Positions 50,239-58,847 of a DNA stretch of 64,000 nucleotides are shown here, piece by piece. The notes under the pieces are model-generated. The model was not told the DNA's origin. It worked only from the letters and a program-made list of their open reading frames with translations, and searched no databases. The translations under genes and the position numbers were made by a program. Positions within the stretch are counted from its first letter, which is position 1, and the number at the start of each line of letters is the position of its first letter. Source of the stretch: Leptospira andrefontaineae (GTDB lineage: Bacteria; Spirochaetota; Leptospiria; Leptospirales; Leptospiraceae); NCBI RefSeq assembly GCF_004770105.1, contig NZ_RQEY01000019.1, positions 310,001 to 374,000 on the forward strand, in the 5' to 3' direction.

Positions 50239-51744
50239 TTAATAACCCGGAGATGTTACCTTTGCCTGGATCGCTTTGGAAAATACCGAACCAGTTGGAT
50301 TAAATTGGGAAAAGGACTTCACTCGAATATACCAAGTTCCCGAAGAACTTACTGTAATCGTTTTATAATTAGAAGTATAAGGGTCTCCTGCATACATCAC
50401 ATCCGGATCGCAGGTAGCCTCGGCTTCTGTACTAAAATCAGAACCTTTTTTATAACAAACTCTGTAAGCACCTGAGGCAATATGAACTGCATGTTCCTTA
50501 GAATGTGCCCAGGTTACGATAATATCCCTTCTTCCCCCGGCTCCGGAAACATCTAAAACGGAACTAGAGGGACTTCCTCCTTTACCATTGCTGGTACTTA
50601 AAGTAACAGTAGCAGACTTGGAGCCAAGACTTGTAGGGTTAAACTTGATCAAGAAGGTAGCAGAAGAATTCGGAGAAAGACTCGTGACAGAAGGTTGGGT
50701 TACAATAAATTCCCCCGGATCTGAACCGCTTGAAGCCACTGGAGTGCCTGAAAGATCTAAATTAGAATTTCCTAAATTACGAATCGTAATCGTTTTGCTG
50801 GAAGATATTACTCCGGGAAAAACACTTCCGAAAGAATAAGAAAATCCAGTGCCACTCGTAATATCTCTAGAGATATTATTATTATCCGAATACATTACTG
50901 AAATTTGCGGCGCACTTACGGAAGTTCCTACTCCGGCAAGACCAATGGTATAACTTGCAATATTCGGATCATTGCTATCGATTGATAGGGAAGCTGAAAA
51001 TGTAGCGACGGAACCTGGGCTGAAAGAAATCGTAAACGTATAGGTTTTTTTGGAAGAAATCGTAACCGGAGAACCGGTTTGACTAAATAAAACTGCATTC
51101 GGTCCACTTAAGGAAATATTAGAAATTACTAAATCTTGATCTCCACTATTTTTAACTGTAATGGCCTTAGAAGAAGTCTCTCCAGAAGTAGCGTAAAAGT
51201 TCGTCTGTGCATTCGGAATAAAATTAAAACTGCCTTCGGAAACCTGGATAGAAGGAGCAGGTGCTTCGGTGCCAGATCCTTTTAAATAAAGAATATAAGT
51301 ACCAATATTCGGATCGTCCGAATTAATAATCAGGTAGGCCGACTTTACACCGGCAGAGTTAGGTTGAAAACTGATCTGAAATGAGCTAGAATCTCCATCT
51401 GCCAGACTTGTGCTCGAAGGCTGTGAATCGATTACATATTGAGAAGCATGGACCCCACTTTTAGAGACCGCATCCGGATTACCGGTAAGAGTAACGGTAA
51501 AATTTCCATCATTCTCAACCTTCAAAGTATTCGCAGATGAAGAACTAATTAAAACGGAACCTAAGGAAAGTGTAGAACCAGAAGAATATCTATTGCCTGC
51601 CGAATCGGAGACATGCAAGCCCTTGATACCGGAAGAAGAAGAAATTGGAAATAATTTCATTCCGCCTCCACCTCCTCCACAATTCAATTGAGGAAGAATC
51701 CCCACCAAAACACATAAAATAAAACGATAAAAACCCGTAATCAA
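50239..51744 (-). CDS. Lipoprotein with three ASH (choice-of-anchor D) repeats
   Basis: The frame opens at 51786, but a TTG at 51744 has AGGGA 7 bases upstream and puts a normal lipoprotein signal at the start, ending in QLNC followed by six glycines, so I choose it. Three beta-sandwich repeats of about 110 residues follow (about residues 35-165, 165-275, 280-390). They carry the usual endings such as SDDPNIGTYILYLKGSG. The C-terminal 100 residues form a fibronectin-III-like segment (DIIVTWAHSKEH). Surface or periplasmic adhesion/assembly role is inferred. Shares its repeat type with the metzincin protein at 52571. Confidence 0.75.
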   Translation of the reverse strand: MITGFYRFILCVLVGILPQLNCGGGGGGMKLFPISSSSGIKGLHVSDSAGNRYSSGSTLSLGSVLISSSSANTLKVENDGNFTVTLTGNPDAVSKSGVHASQYVIDSQPSSTSLADGDSSSFQISFQPNSAGVKSAYLIINSDDPNIGTYILYLKGSGTEAPAPSIQVSEGSFNFIPNAQTNFYATSGETSSKAITVKNSGDQDLVISNISLSGPNAVLFSQTGSPVTISSKKTYTFTISFSPGSVATFSASLSIDSNDPNIASYTIGLAGVGTSVSAPQISVMYSDNNNISRDITSGTGFSYSFGSVFPGVISSSKTITIRNLGNSNLDLSGTPVASSGSDPGEFIVTQPSVTSLSPNSSATFLIKFNPTSLGSKSATVTLSTSNGKGGSPSSSVLDVSGAGGRRDIIVTWAHSKEHAVHIASGAYRVCYKKGSDFSTEAEATCDPDVMYAGDPYTSNYKTITVSSSGTWYIRVKSFSQFNPTGSVFSKAIQAKVTSPGY

Positions 51745-51971
51745 TCTCGAATCCCTACTTTGTTGGAATTCCCACAAGAAATCCAATATAAGTTATGATA
51801 TTATAAACAAATGGAGACTATGTTTCTCCCATTCTATTGCCAATTGTTTGGAAATGTACGTCCAGAAAAATACGATCTTAGGATCAGGAAGAATTGGCAG
51901 AATAATTCTAAAAATTAGTGAAAAAAGGGAACTTATAAGAGAAAAATCAGACTCTTTATGGTTCTTAATAA

Positions 51972-52000
51972 AAAAAGAGCCGCATAATGCGGCCCTTTTT
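51972..52000 (-). terminator. Intrinsic terminator after the 178-aa gene
   Basis: Stem GCCGCA / TGCGGC with loop TAA, extended by A-run/T-run pairing, located 20 bases after the stop at 52020. It separates the metzincin unit from the ASH lipoprotein-subtilase unit. Confidence 0.8.
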
Positions 52001-52019
52001 CATTCGAGTAAAACGAATC

Positions 52020-52556
52020 TTACTTTTTGATCGGTTTATTCTTTCTTAGATTTTCTATATCAACCTCAGTAGGTTGGCTAGTCTTTCTAAAGTTTTCGAA
52101 ACGTACTTTTTGCAAAGATTTAACAACAGTAGTTCCTATCTTCTTATCAGATTGAAACTTTTTTAAAAACGTTTCTACTTTTAACGGATCACTTGTATAA
52201 AATCCGTCGGTATAACCTTTCACAGCAAATTTACGCAAAGAAGGATGTAAATTATCTTGTTCTATTCTACTTTTTAAAAAATTAGCAGACTCATCTGTTT
52301 GATAATCTTTCAAAAGATAGATTGCCTTTTCTTTTACGTAAATTCTAACTCCAGATTCTTGCGAGATCGCGACCAAATACGGAACAGGATTACTCGAAAT
52401 TCGATCTATACTCGCTTTCAAATCTACACTGCTTGAATGCCTGGTTAAAATTAAGGATTCCTTAATTTTAGAATATACATTGGTATCCAAGTTTTGTGCA
52501 GAGACTGGCAGCCCTAAGGCTACCAATCCGATCATGAATAATGATTTTAACTTCAT
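52020..52556 (-). CDS. Exported hypothetical protein, HEAT-like, 178 aa
   Basis: A signal peptide (residues 1-20, ending VSAQ) is followed by an all-helical-looking protein. Segments such as VKEKAIYLLKDYQTDESANFLKSRI and LRKFAVKGYTD resemble HEAT-type helical pairs, but I cannot assign a family. AGAGGA before the ATG. It follows the metzincin gene by 14 bases and is in the same unit, ended by the hairpin at 51972. Confidence 0.65.
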   Translation of the reverse strand: MKLKSLFMIGLVALGLPVSAQNLDTNVYSKIKESLILTRHSSSVDLKASIDRISSNPVPYLVAISQESGVRIYVKEKAIYLLKDYQTDESANFLKSRIEQDNLHPSLRKFAVKGYTDGFYTSDPLKVETFLKKFQSDKKIGTTVVKSLQKVRFENFRKTSQPTEVDIENLRKNKPIKK

Positions 52557-52570
52557 CTCTTTTTCCTCTA

Positions 52571-55450
52571 TTAATAAGCCAACGGGTTAAGCCGCAATAG
52601 CCAACCTTGTTCGCCTGTAAGTTGTGTCTGAGATGTAACTCCGTCCCCTGCCCAGAACATTAGATTTGATGCTCCGGAATTAGTGAAACCAGTACCGCTA
52701 CACTCACTGATAGATACCATTCCATCTGTATTTGAATCATTCGACTTGCTACAGAATGGAGTGTCGGACATAGCATCCTTATTGTAAACTCCGAACGGCC
52801 AATTGGCTACCGAAGAAACAACGGAACTATCATATCCACCTCTTTCATTTGTGTGGAACAATCCAAGGAAATGCCCGGCTTCGTGAGCAATAGTATCTCC
52901 CATAAACGTTAGATCTCCTGCAGAAAGGGTTGATCCTGCTGTTCCAGAAGTTCTATGCGCCTCCAAGAATACGATCATACCGGCTTTCTTCGTTCCAGTC
53001 ACGCCAGGAAGACCAGGAATTCCAGATGCAATACCTAATACTCCACCTACTTCACTTTCACTTGCAGTGATATAGATATTTAGACTGTCCGCCGCTTGCG
53101 CACTTCCAGGGTTAGAAACATAAAGTTTGGTGAGAGACCCAGATACAGTTCCAGTATCATCACTCAGATCAGATATATCCTGGAATTCAGCTGCACTGAT
53201 AGAAGTTGCAGAGAATTGCAGATCTATCTTAACCGAATTCTGCCCATATATCGTAGTCATTCTGTCTACGGCTTCTTGAACTCCCGCAACTGTATAAGTT
53301 GGGTAAGTTCCTTGAACGAAGATCAAGTTTACTTTCATCTTCTTACGATATGTCCAAACTTTAGAAAGCCCGCTTGAACTTGTAGTTCCAGTAGTGGAAG
53401 TGAAGGATTGCTCTTCCAGTAGAGAAGGACTACAGCTACGGACTACTTTATAACTCGCGTTTGCAGTTGCAAAACTTGTAAACGAGTCCAGAGCAACTAA
53501 CGCTGTTACACTAGTACTTGGTGAGAATGATAGAGAACCTGATCCGAATTCTTTATATAAGAATTCAGAAGTATTTCGACCATAAGGCCACATACCGCTT
53601 ATCGCTGTTGTTCCAATTCCATCTCTACCATAAAAACCTGTGCTTTCTGCAGCAGTTGCATAGTAGTACGCATACATCAAACTACTAGATCCGGCACTTG
53701 CTTGATCAGCATAGAATAGAGCTGTCGGGAAGGCTGTTCCTGTAGTCAGTGAAATATTTGAACTTTCAAAAATACTTCCGAAAGTTGCGTCATTGGAGAC
53801 TTTTGTTCCTGTACTAATATCGAAACAAGGAGCGCTTGGCTCGACTCCGTTCGCAGACAAATTGATCACATAACTACTTTCATCCGAATCATTATTTGCG
53901 ATCGTTAAAGTTGCATTCTTCGTTCCTATTGAAGTAGGAGAGAATGTAACTGTGAAAGTAGATGTTCCACTTGCTGAAACAGTAGCAGAAGGTTGAGAAG
54001 CAACACTAAACAGAGAAGAATCAGTTCCTCCCACAACTACGCGTGGGCTACCGGTCAAATTCAAAGTTGCAGTTCCAGTGTTTTCTACCGTAAACGTAGT
54101 AGTTGAACTGGTTGTTCCAATTCTTGTATCAGAAATACCTGAATAAGTTCCAGAACTTGCGATACTTGTAGAAGCTTGCTTCAAATTAATTTCCGGAACA
54201 GGTGTTGGAGTTCCAGTACCTGTGATTGTAAAGTTATACGGATTCTCGTCTGAATCGTCATTCGCTATCGAAATAGAAGCAGTTTTTGCACCGGTAGAAG
54301 TTGGAACAAATCGAACCGAGAAGGTAGCATTTCCAGAGCTAGCTACACTTGTGCTGCTAGGTTGCACAGTAACTTCAAACTGATCTGAATTTGTTCCGGT
54401 GATGTCAACGATCGGAGTTCCGGACAAGCTTAAAGAGGCAGTTCCTAAGTTCTGGATCCTGAATTGGACTGCAGAACCGGCAACATTCTCTACTTGGCTT
54501 CCGAAGTCGAAAGATCCACTTCCATCAGCAATATTTACAGAACCGGTGACTCTCTGAACATTTATTTCAGGAACAGGTGTTGGAGTTGCGGTTCCGGAAA
54601 GACCGAAAGTATAATTTGGAGTTCCTGCATCATCACTTGGGATAGTAATCGTAGCAGTTTTAGTTCCGGTAGAAGTAGGGGCGAATGTAACTGAGAATGT
54701 TGTAGATCCAGAAGCTGCAACGGTGCTGCTTGTTCCGGTTACATCTAAGCTATACTGATTCGAATTTGCTCCAGTTAAAGTAATCGTACTTAAATTTAAA
54801 GTAGCATCCCCGATATTGTTAATCGTAAAAGATACTGCAGTTCCCGACGTATTCTCTTGAACACTTGTAAAAGTATGAACGCTAGATCCGCTGGTAAAAG
54901 TAGTAGATCCCCTTTTTACTTGGATATCAGGTGCAGGTGCAGGATTTGCAGTACCACTCAAATTCAAAATAAATGTAGGTGTATTCGGATCATTAGATGC
55001 TATTTGCAACTGAGCCGATTTAGTGCCGGTTGATCCAGATGGAGAAAAAGTTACAGTGAACTCAGTAGTTTCTCCAGGATCCAAAACATTATCAGTACCC
55101 GACTGATCCACAGTAAATTGTGCAGCTTCTGCTCCCGTTTTCGCAACGATAGGAGTGCTTGTTAGATTTAAAGCTAACTCACCGTTATTTTGGATCGTAA
55201 AAACTCGGGCAGTACTACTTTCCGTAATTTTTACACTTCCTAAATTTTCGGTAGAACTATCTGGGACCGAAGTTACTGTACCACTTCCTCTATAAACTCG
55301 AATGGTGGGATCTGGACTAGGAGTTTCTGCAGTTTCACCAGGCGGCAAAAGCAAAGGCCCCTTTCCTCCACCCTTCGGACAATTTACAAAGGAGAAAAGA
55401 ATAACAAGAGTTAGGATACTCTTGAGAAAAAATGTCGTAGACCGTTTCAT
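52571..55450 (-). CDS. Lipoprotein metzincin metalloprotease with four ASH repeats
   Basis: The ATG at 55450 is chosen over the TTG at 55480; a lipoprotein signal ending in SFVNC follows. Four ASH/choice-of-anchor D repeats of about 115 residues (about residues 50-510) are joined by Pro-rich linkers such as ATPTPVPEINVQ. The C-terminal 400 residues contain a zinc protease domain with HEAGHFLGLFH (HExxHxxGxxH, near residue 856 of 959) and a Met-turn (NLMFW), so it is a metzincin, probably of the M43/pappalysin-like kind. It is probably a cell-surface protease on a repeat stalk. First gene of its unit. Confidence 0.85.
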   Translation of the reverse strand: MKRSTTFFLKSILTLVILFSFVNCPKGGGKGPLLLPPGETAETPSPDPTIRVYRGSGTVTSVPDSSTENLGSVKITESSTARVFTIQNNGELALNLTSTPIVAKTGAEAAQFTVDQSGTDNVLDPGETTEFTVTFSPSGSTGTKSAQLQIASNDPNTPTFILNLSGTANPAPAPDIQVKRGSTTFTSGSSVHTFTSVQENTSGTAVSFTINNIGDATLNLSTITLTGANSNQYSLDVTGTSSTVAASGSTTFSVTFAPTSTGTKTATITIPSDDAGTPNYTFGLSGTATPTPVPEINVQRVTGSVNIADGSGSFDFGSQVENVAGSAVQFRIQNLGTASLSLSGTPIVDITGTNSDQFEVTVQPSSTSVASSGNATFSVRFVPTSTGAKTASISIANDDSDENPYNFTITGTGTPTPVPEINLKQASTSIASSGTYSGISDTRIGTTSSTTTFTVENTGTATLNLTGSPRVVVGGTDSSLFSVASQPSATVSASGTSTFTVTFSPTSIGTKNATLTIANNDSDESSYVINLSANGVEPSAPCFDISTGTKVSNDATFGSIFESSNISLTTGTAFPTALFYADQASAGSSSLMYAYYYATAAESTGFYGRDGIGTTAISGMWPYGRNTSEFLYKEFGSGSLSFSPSTSVTALVALDSFTSFATANASYKVVRSCSPSLLEEQSFTSTTGTTSSSGLSKVWTYRKKMKVNLIFVQGTYPTYTVAGVQEAVDRMTTIYGQNSVKIDLQFSATSISAAEFQDISDLSDDTGTVSGSLTKLYVSNPGSAQAADSLNIYITASESEVGGVLGIASGIPGLPGVTGTKKAGMIVFLEAHRTSGTAGSTLSAGDLTFMGDTIAHEAGHFLGLFHTNERGGYDSSVVSSVANWPFGVYNKDAMSDTPFCSKSNDSNTDGMVSISECSGTGFTNSGASNLMFWAGDGVTSQTQLTGEQGWLLRLNPLAY
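54195..54587 (-). repeat. Exact 18-base repeats inside the ASH region
   Basis: GGAACAGGTGTTGGAGTT occurs at 54195-54212 and again at 54570-54587, in two of the inter-repeat linkers of the metzincin gene. Protein repeats here are still similar at DNA level in places. Recombination between them would remove one repeat module in frame (375 bases apart, a multiple of 3). Confidence 0.7.
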
Positions 55451-55480
55451 ATCGGAACTTTTCGACCTCTCTGTTTCCAA

Positions 55481-55983
55481 TTTTATTAAGCACCAAGCCC
55501 AAGATGGGATGGAAATGCCTTCATCCTACGTTAGCCAAAACTGTATACAACTCAGACAAAGGTTCCCAAAAAATTCGCAAAAATGTGCAGTTGGACTTGT
55601 TTTACCGACTATTTTTATCAAAAAAATTTTAGTATACGAAAAGTTATTCTCGCTTTCGATGATTTACCTCAAAGAACTATACCTCAAATTGGATAAGAGC
55701 CAATACTGTGTCGGATAACGTTGTTGGAAGAATAAGAATCGTTCCATCGAAAGATCGCGGTATTTAGTGATTTGAAATGCTAGGAAAGTCCATCTCATCT
55801 ACGAGAACTTCTCCCCGAAAACCGTAAATAAAGGCAGTTTTGAAACCAGATTGTGATAAATTGGAAAGAAAAAATTTCGATATTTTGCTTTGGATCGGCT
55901 TATAAAGGGAAAATACTTGGATCCAAGGATCTAAGAATGCCGATAAGTAGTAAGAGCCCAAAAACCTCGTCCAATAGAGATTT
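55481..55983. other. Intergenic region of about 500 bases
   Basis: Divergent promoter region between the metzincin gene and the exported duplicated-domain gene. A minus-strand frame at 55764-55961 with a TTG start, a GAGG close upstream and codon use like the neighbours is the only candidate gene. I do not consider it proven. Nothing else recognised. Confidence 0.5.
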
Positions 55984-56775
55984 ATGACCCTCAGAAAATA
56001 TTCCGTCTTCCTCTATATTTCGGTCTTATTGTCCCAAACACCTGCGTTTGCCTTGGGAACCTATTCAGAGGGCTGGACAATTGCTAAACTGACCCAATTC
56101 GAGAGCCGAGGGATTGTATACGAGTCCTATGAAGGCGTGATAGAAGTCTTAACATTCGATCCAGCGGAAGAATGTGATGAAACCAGAGACGAATGTTACA
56201 TGCCTGTGCGAAAAAAGGCGAATATTAGTGTTCGTCCTGAAAACGCTGACGTAGTGAATTTTTTGATGAAAAATCTGAACCAAACGATATTGGTTCAATT
56301 CAATATCCACAGGATCCAACCTATTGCACTTTCTAGTAGCATAGAAGTTGTCAACGCACAATATCAAGAAAACATAATACCTCATAGTACTCCTGTGAAA
56401 GATCCAAGCGGAAGGATTACCGTATGGGTCCAAGCTCATGATACTTCTCATCCGATCGAAAAGATGGCGACCAATAAGACAGGTGGAAAAAGAAACTTCT
56501 CAGTAACGGGAAGGATCGTAAGTTTAGAATACAAAGGTACAGTTGTAGGAACTTATGAAGGCCTTTATATGGATGAGTCTAGGGGAAGGATACATCCATT
56601 TTCAATCACTTCCGAAGAAATGGCCGAATTCGCCTGGAAGGCTATGAAGTATACAGGCAAATATTATCTAGGTGTCTCTGTGGCATACGTAACGGGTGTC
56701 AGAGAATCACATTATGATATATTCGAGATCAATTTCAGAGAACCTGCAGGATCTCAGGAAAGACCTAAAAAATAA
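55984..56775 (+). CDS. Exported hypothetical protein with an internally duplicated domain
   Basis: A signal peptide (residues 1-24, ending AFAL) precedes two similar halves of about 85 residues. RGIVYESYEGVIEV in the first half matches KGTVVGTYEGLYMD in the second. Both continue with a segment ending in a hydrophobic strand (IALSSSIEVVNAQ / SHYDIFEINFR). This suggests two copies of a small beta-barrel. Two Cys (EECDETRDEC) occur only in the first half. Function and family unknown. Confidence 0.65.
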   Translation: MTLRKYSVFLYISVLLSQTPAFALGTYSEGWTIAKLTQFESRGIVYESYEGVIEVLTFDPAEECDETRDECYMPVRKKANISVRPENADVVNFLMKNLNQTILVQFNIHRIQPIALSSSIEVVNAQYQENIIPHSTPVKDPSGRITVWVQAHDTSHPIEKMATNKTGGKRNFSVTGRIVSLEYKGTVVGTYEGLYMDESRGRIHPFSITSEEMAEFAWKAMKYTGKYYLGVSVAYVTGVRESHYDIFEINFREPAGSQERPKK

Positions 56776-56894
56776 AATTGGTTAAATAAGATTTAGCATC
56801 CGTTAATTCTACCGGAGCTTCGACTCCCAAATGAAAAATGTCCCAATTTAGTTCTTCTTTCCGAAAATTTTCCGACTTGACAAAACTTATCAAC

Positions 56895-56912
56895 TATTTC
56901 GATGTCTAAATA
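56895..56912 (+). promoter_or_regulatory. Candidate MarR operator upstream of the MarR gene
   Basis: TATTTCGATGTCTAAATA matches the perfect palindrome at 57364-57381 in 16 of 18 positions. It lies between a TTGACA -35-like box (56877-56882) and the ATG at 56914, where a bound regulator would block transcription. This suggests autoregulation. Confidence 0.65.
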
Positions 56913-56913
56913 A

Positions 56914-57342
56914 ATGAAGCCTGAATATGTAATTCATCTATTATCCAGGACCAGGGATCGGATCCAAAAACATTTGTCCGAAGAATTCCTAAAACAAGGT
57001 ATCAAAGATTTGGTCCCTGCTCACGGAGGTGTACTTTTTGTATTGGGTAAAGAAGGTCCTCTTACAATGAGTGAATTAGCCAAGCTACTGGACAGGACCA
57101 ATTCTACAGTAACCGCCCTTTTGGATAAGATGGAAGAATTTGGCTATATTAAAAGATCCAAACCTTACGAAGACGAAAGAGTAACTTCTGCAGAATTAAC
57201 TGAGAAAGGAAAACAAACTCTGGAGAAAGTACAAAGAGCCTCAAAGGCGACGCTCACAAAACTCAGTCAGAATTTGGAGCAAGGGGAAAAAGAAGAATTC
57301 ATGCGAATTTTAACTAAGATCCATTCGAATTTCGATCTATGA
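56914..57342 (+). CDS. MarR-family transcriptional regulator
   Basis: 142 aa winged-helix DNA-binding protein: LTMSELAKLLDRTNSTVTALLDKMEEFGYIKRSK is the recognition and wing region, followed by the DERVTSAELTEKGK wing. MarR proteins are dimers that bind palindromes and respond to small ligands. The start at 56914 lies 1 base after the operator-like element with no Shine-Dalgarno, so the message may be leaderless. Next gene, an SDR reductase, carries the same operator in its leader. Confidence 0.92.
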   Translation: MKPEYVIHLLSRTRDRIQKHLSEEFLKQGIKDLVPAHGGVLFVLGKEGPLTMSELAKLLDRTNSTVTALLDKMEEFGYIKRSKPYEDERVTSAELTEKGKQTLEKVQRASKATLTKLSQNLEQGEKEEFMRILTKIHSNFDL

Positions 57343-57363
57343 TGTAAATTTTTTTTGAATTAA

Positions 57364-57381
57364 TATTTCGATATCGAAATA
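57364..57381 (+). promoter_or_regulatory. Candidate MarR operator upstream of the SDR gene
   Basis: TATTTCGATATCGAAATA is a perfect 18-bp palindrome in the 54-base gap between the MarR and SDR genes, just before the GGAG at 57386. A near-copy lies before the MarR gene. A TAATAT -10-like box (57361-57366) overlaps its left edge. Confidence 0.7.
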
Positions 57382-57396
57382 AATAGGAGAACGATT

Positions 57397-58146
57397 ATGT
57401 TAGAAGGTAAAACTGCGGTAATTACAGGATCGGCCAGAGGAATTGGGAAAACGATCGCAAAGATGTTTTTGGAAAGAGGGGCCAATATCATTCTTTCGGA
57501 CCTAGAGGATTCCAATTGTAAGGAAGCAGCAGACGAATTGGCAAAACTCAATCCGGAAGGAGTGTTTTGGAAAACCTGCGATGTTACTTCTAAAAACCAA
57601 AACAAGGAATTGGCGGAATTCGCAATTGAGAAAACAGGGAACTTGGATATTTGGATCAATAATGCCGGAATAGTTCAAGATGATCTTCTCTTAAGAATGT
57701 CTGAAGAAAAATGGGAGAAGGTACATTCAGTAAATTTAAAAGCTGCCTTCTTCGGTATACAAATTGCGGCAAAGTTTATGCTAAAGAAAAGTTCGGGTAG
57801 GATCGTAAACATCGGATCAGTTTCCGGATTTTATGGCAATGCGGGGCAGGCAAATTATTCTTCTGCAAAAGCTGGGCTATTTGCTCTTACAAAATCTGCA
57901 GCCAGAGAACTTGCTTCTAGAAATATCACCGTGAACTGTGTTGCCTCCGGTTTTATCAACAACCGATTTGCCGAACATGTTCCGGAAGAAATTAGAAATT
58001 CTATCTTGGATTCTATTCCCTTGAAGATCAAAAGAAATCCGGAAGAAGCAGTTGCATCTGCTGTTGCCTTTCTTTCTTCCGAGGAAGCGGATTGGATTAC
58101 GGGAGCAACTCTTAGAGTGGATGGGGGAATGTTGATCGGTTTTTAG
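57397..58146 (+). CDS. Short-chain dehydrogenase/reductase, FabG-like
   Basis: NAD(P)-dependent reductase, 249 aa. TGSARGIGKTIA cofactor motif, NNAG, active-site Ser in GSVSG and YSSAK (YxxxK) are all present, and LRVDGGMLIGF ends the protein as in FabG relatives. Likely a 3-oxoacyl reductase, but classical SDR substrates cannot be read off. GGAG 7 bases before the ATG. Under control of the MarR palindrome by position. Confidence 0.9.
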   Translation: MLEGKTAVITGSARGIGKTIAKMFLERGANIILSDLEDSNCKEAADELAKLNPEGVFWKTCDVTSKNQNKELAEFAIEKTGNLDIWINNAGIVQDDLLLRMSEEKWEKVHSVNLKAAFFGIQIAAKFMLKKSSGRIVNIGSVSGFYGNAGQANYSSAKAGLFALTKSAARELASRNITVNCVASGFINNRFAEHVPEEIRNSILDSIPLKIKRNPEEAVASAVAFLSSEEADWITGATLRVDGGMLIGF

Positions 58147-58172
58147 ACCGAATACTTAATTATAAGTTTTAT

Positions 58173-58217
58173 GAACAGGTAAGAGAAGTATCCAAAAAAT
58201 TTCTTGCCTGTTCTTTT
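58173..58217 (+). terminator. Intrinsic terminator of the SDR gene
   Basis: Stem GAACAGGTAAGA / TTCTTGCCTGTTC (12 pairs, one G-U) with a loop of about 15 bases and a following TTTT. Confidence 0.7.
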
Positions 58218-58259
58218 GTAAGAAGCGACTTAATTCTTAAGATCCCTTCTTCTTATCTT

Positions 58260-58847
58260 ATGAATTCTCTCACAAAATATTGTCATTATGTTCTCTCGTT
58301 AGAGAAGGACAAAGATCCTGAAAACAAAATCTATCATGATACCGAATACGGTTTTACCTTAAAATCAGACGACGAGCTATTCGGTAGACTTATTTTAGAG
58401 ATCAATCAGGCCGGCCTGTCTTGGACCACGATCTTACGGAAAAAAGAAAACTTCCGTAAAGCATATAAAGATTTCTCAATCAAAAAGATCTCAAAGTTTT
58501 CTGAAAAGGATTTTGAGCGACTTATGAACGATGCGGGTATCATCCGGAACAGACTTAAGATAAACGCAGCCATTCATAATGCGAATGTGATCATATGTCT
58601 CCAGAAAGAATTCGGAAGTTTCCAAAATTGGCTACATTCTCATCATCCCAAATCATTGGAGGAATGGACCAAACTATTCAAAAAAACTTTTGTATTCGTT
58701 GGCGGAGAGATAGTGAATGAATTTTTAATGAGCACAGGTTATTTAGAAGGTGCTCATGGACCAGGTTGTCCCATTTACAAAAAAGCACTAAAGTCCAAAC
58801 CTGCTTGGAATTCTAAAAAGAAAAGAAGATCAACAATCCAGAAATGA
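58260..58847 (+). CDS. tag: DNA-3-methyladenine glycosylase I (Tag-like)
   Basis: Base-excision repair enzyme removing 3-methyladenine. The Tag fold motifs YHDTEYG, FGRLILEINQAGLSW and the C-terminal GAHGPGC are visible; Cys8 with the later His and Cys residues fits the zinc site. 195 aa is the usual length. Weak ribosome site. Ends overlapping the SAP-domain gene by ATGA. Confidence 0.9.
   Translation: MNSLTKYCHYVLSLEKDKDPENKIYHDTEYGFTLKSDDELFGRLILEINQAGLSWTTILRKKENFRKAYKDFSIKKISKFSEKDFERLMNDAGIIRNRLKINAAIHNANVIICLQKEFGSFQNWLHSHHPKSLEEWTKLFKKTFVFVGGEIVNEFLMSTGYLEGAHGPGCPIYKKALKSKPAWNSKKKRRSTIQK

Noticed and set aside
52571..55450. CRISPR-like or tandem DNA array
   Set aside because: The repetition is that of ASH protein modules within one open frame; spacing and sequence are not CRISPR-like.
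55302..55718. Plus-strand 138-codon frame
   Set aside because: Half lies antisense to the metzincin N-terminus; no ribosome site and no protein-like pattern.
55764..55961. Minus-strand 65-codon frame with TTG start in the 55481-55983 gap
   Set aside because: Codon use looks normal and GAGG is near, but the spacing is short and the frame continues further upstream across the start of the next gene. Not enough to call a gene.
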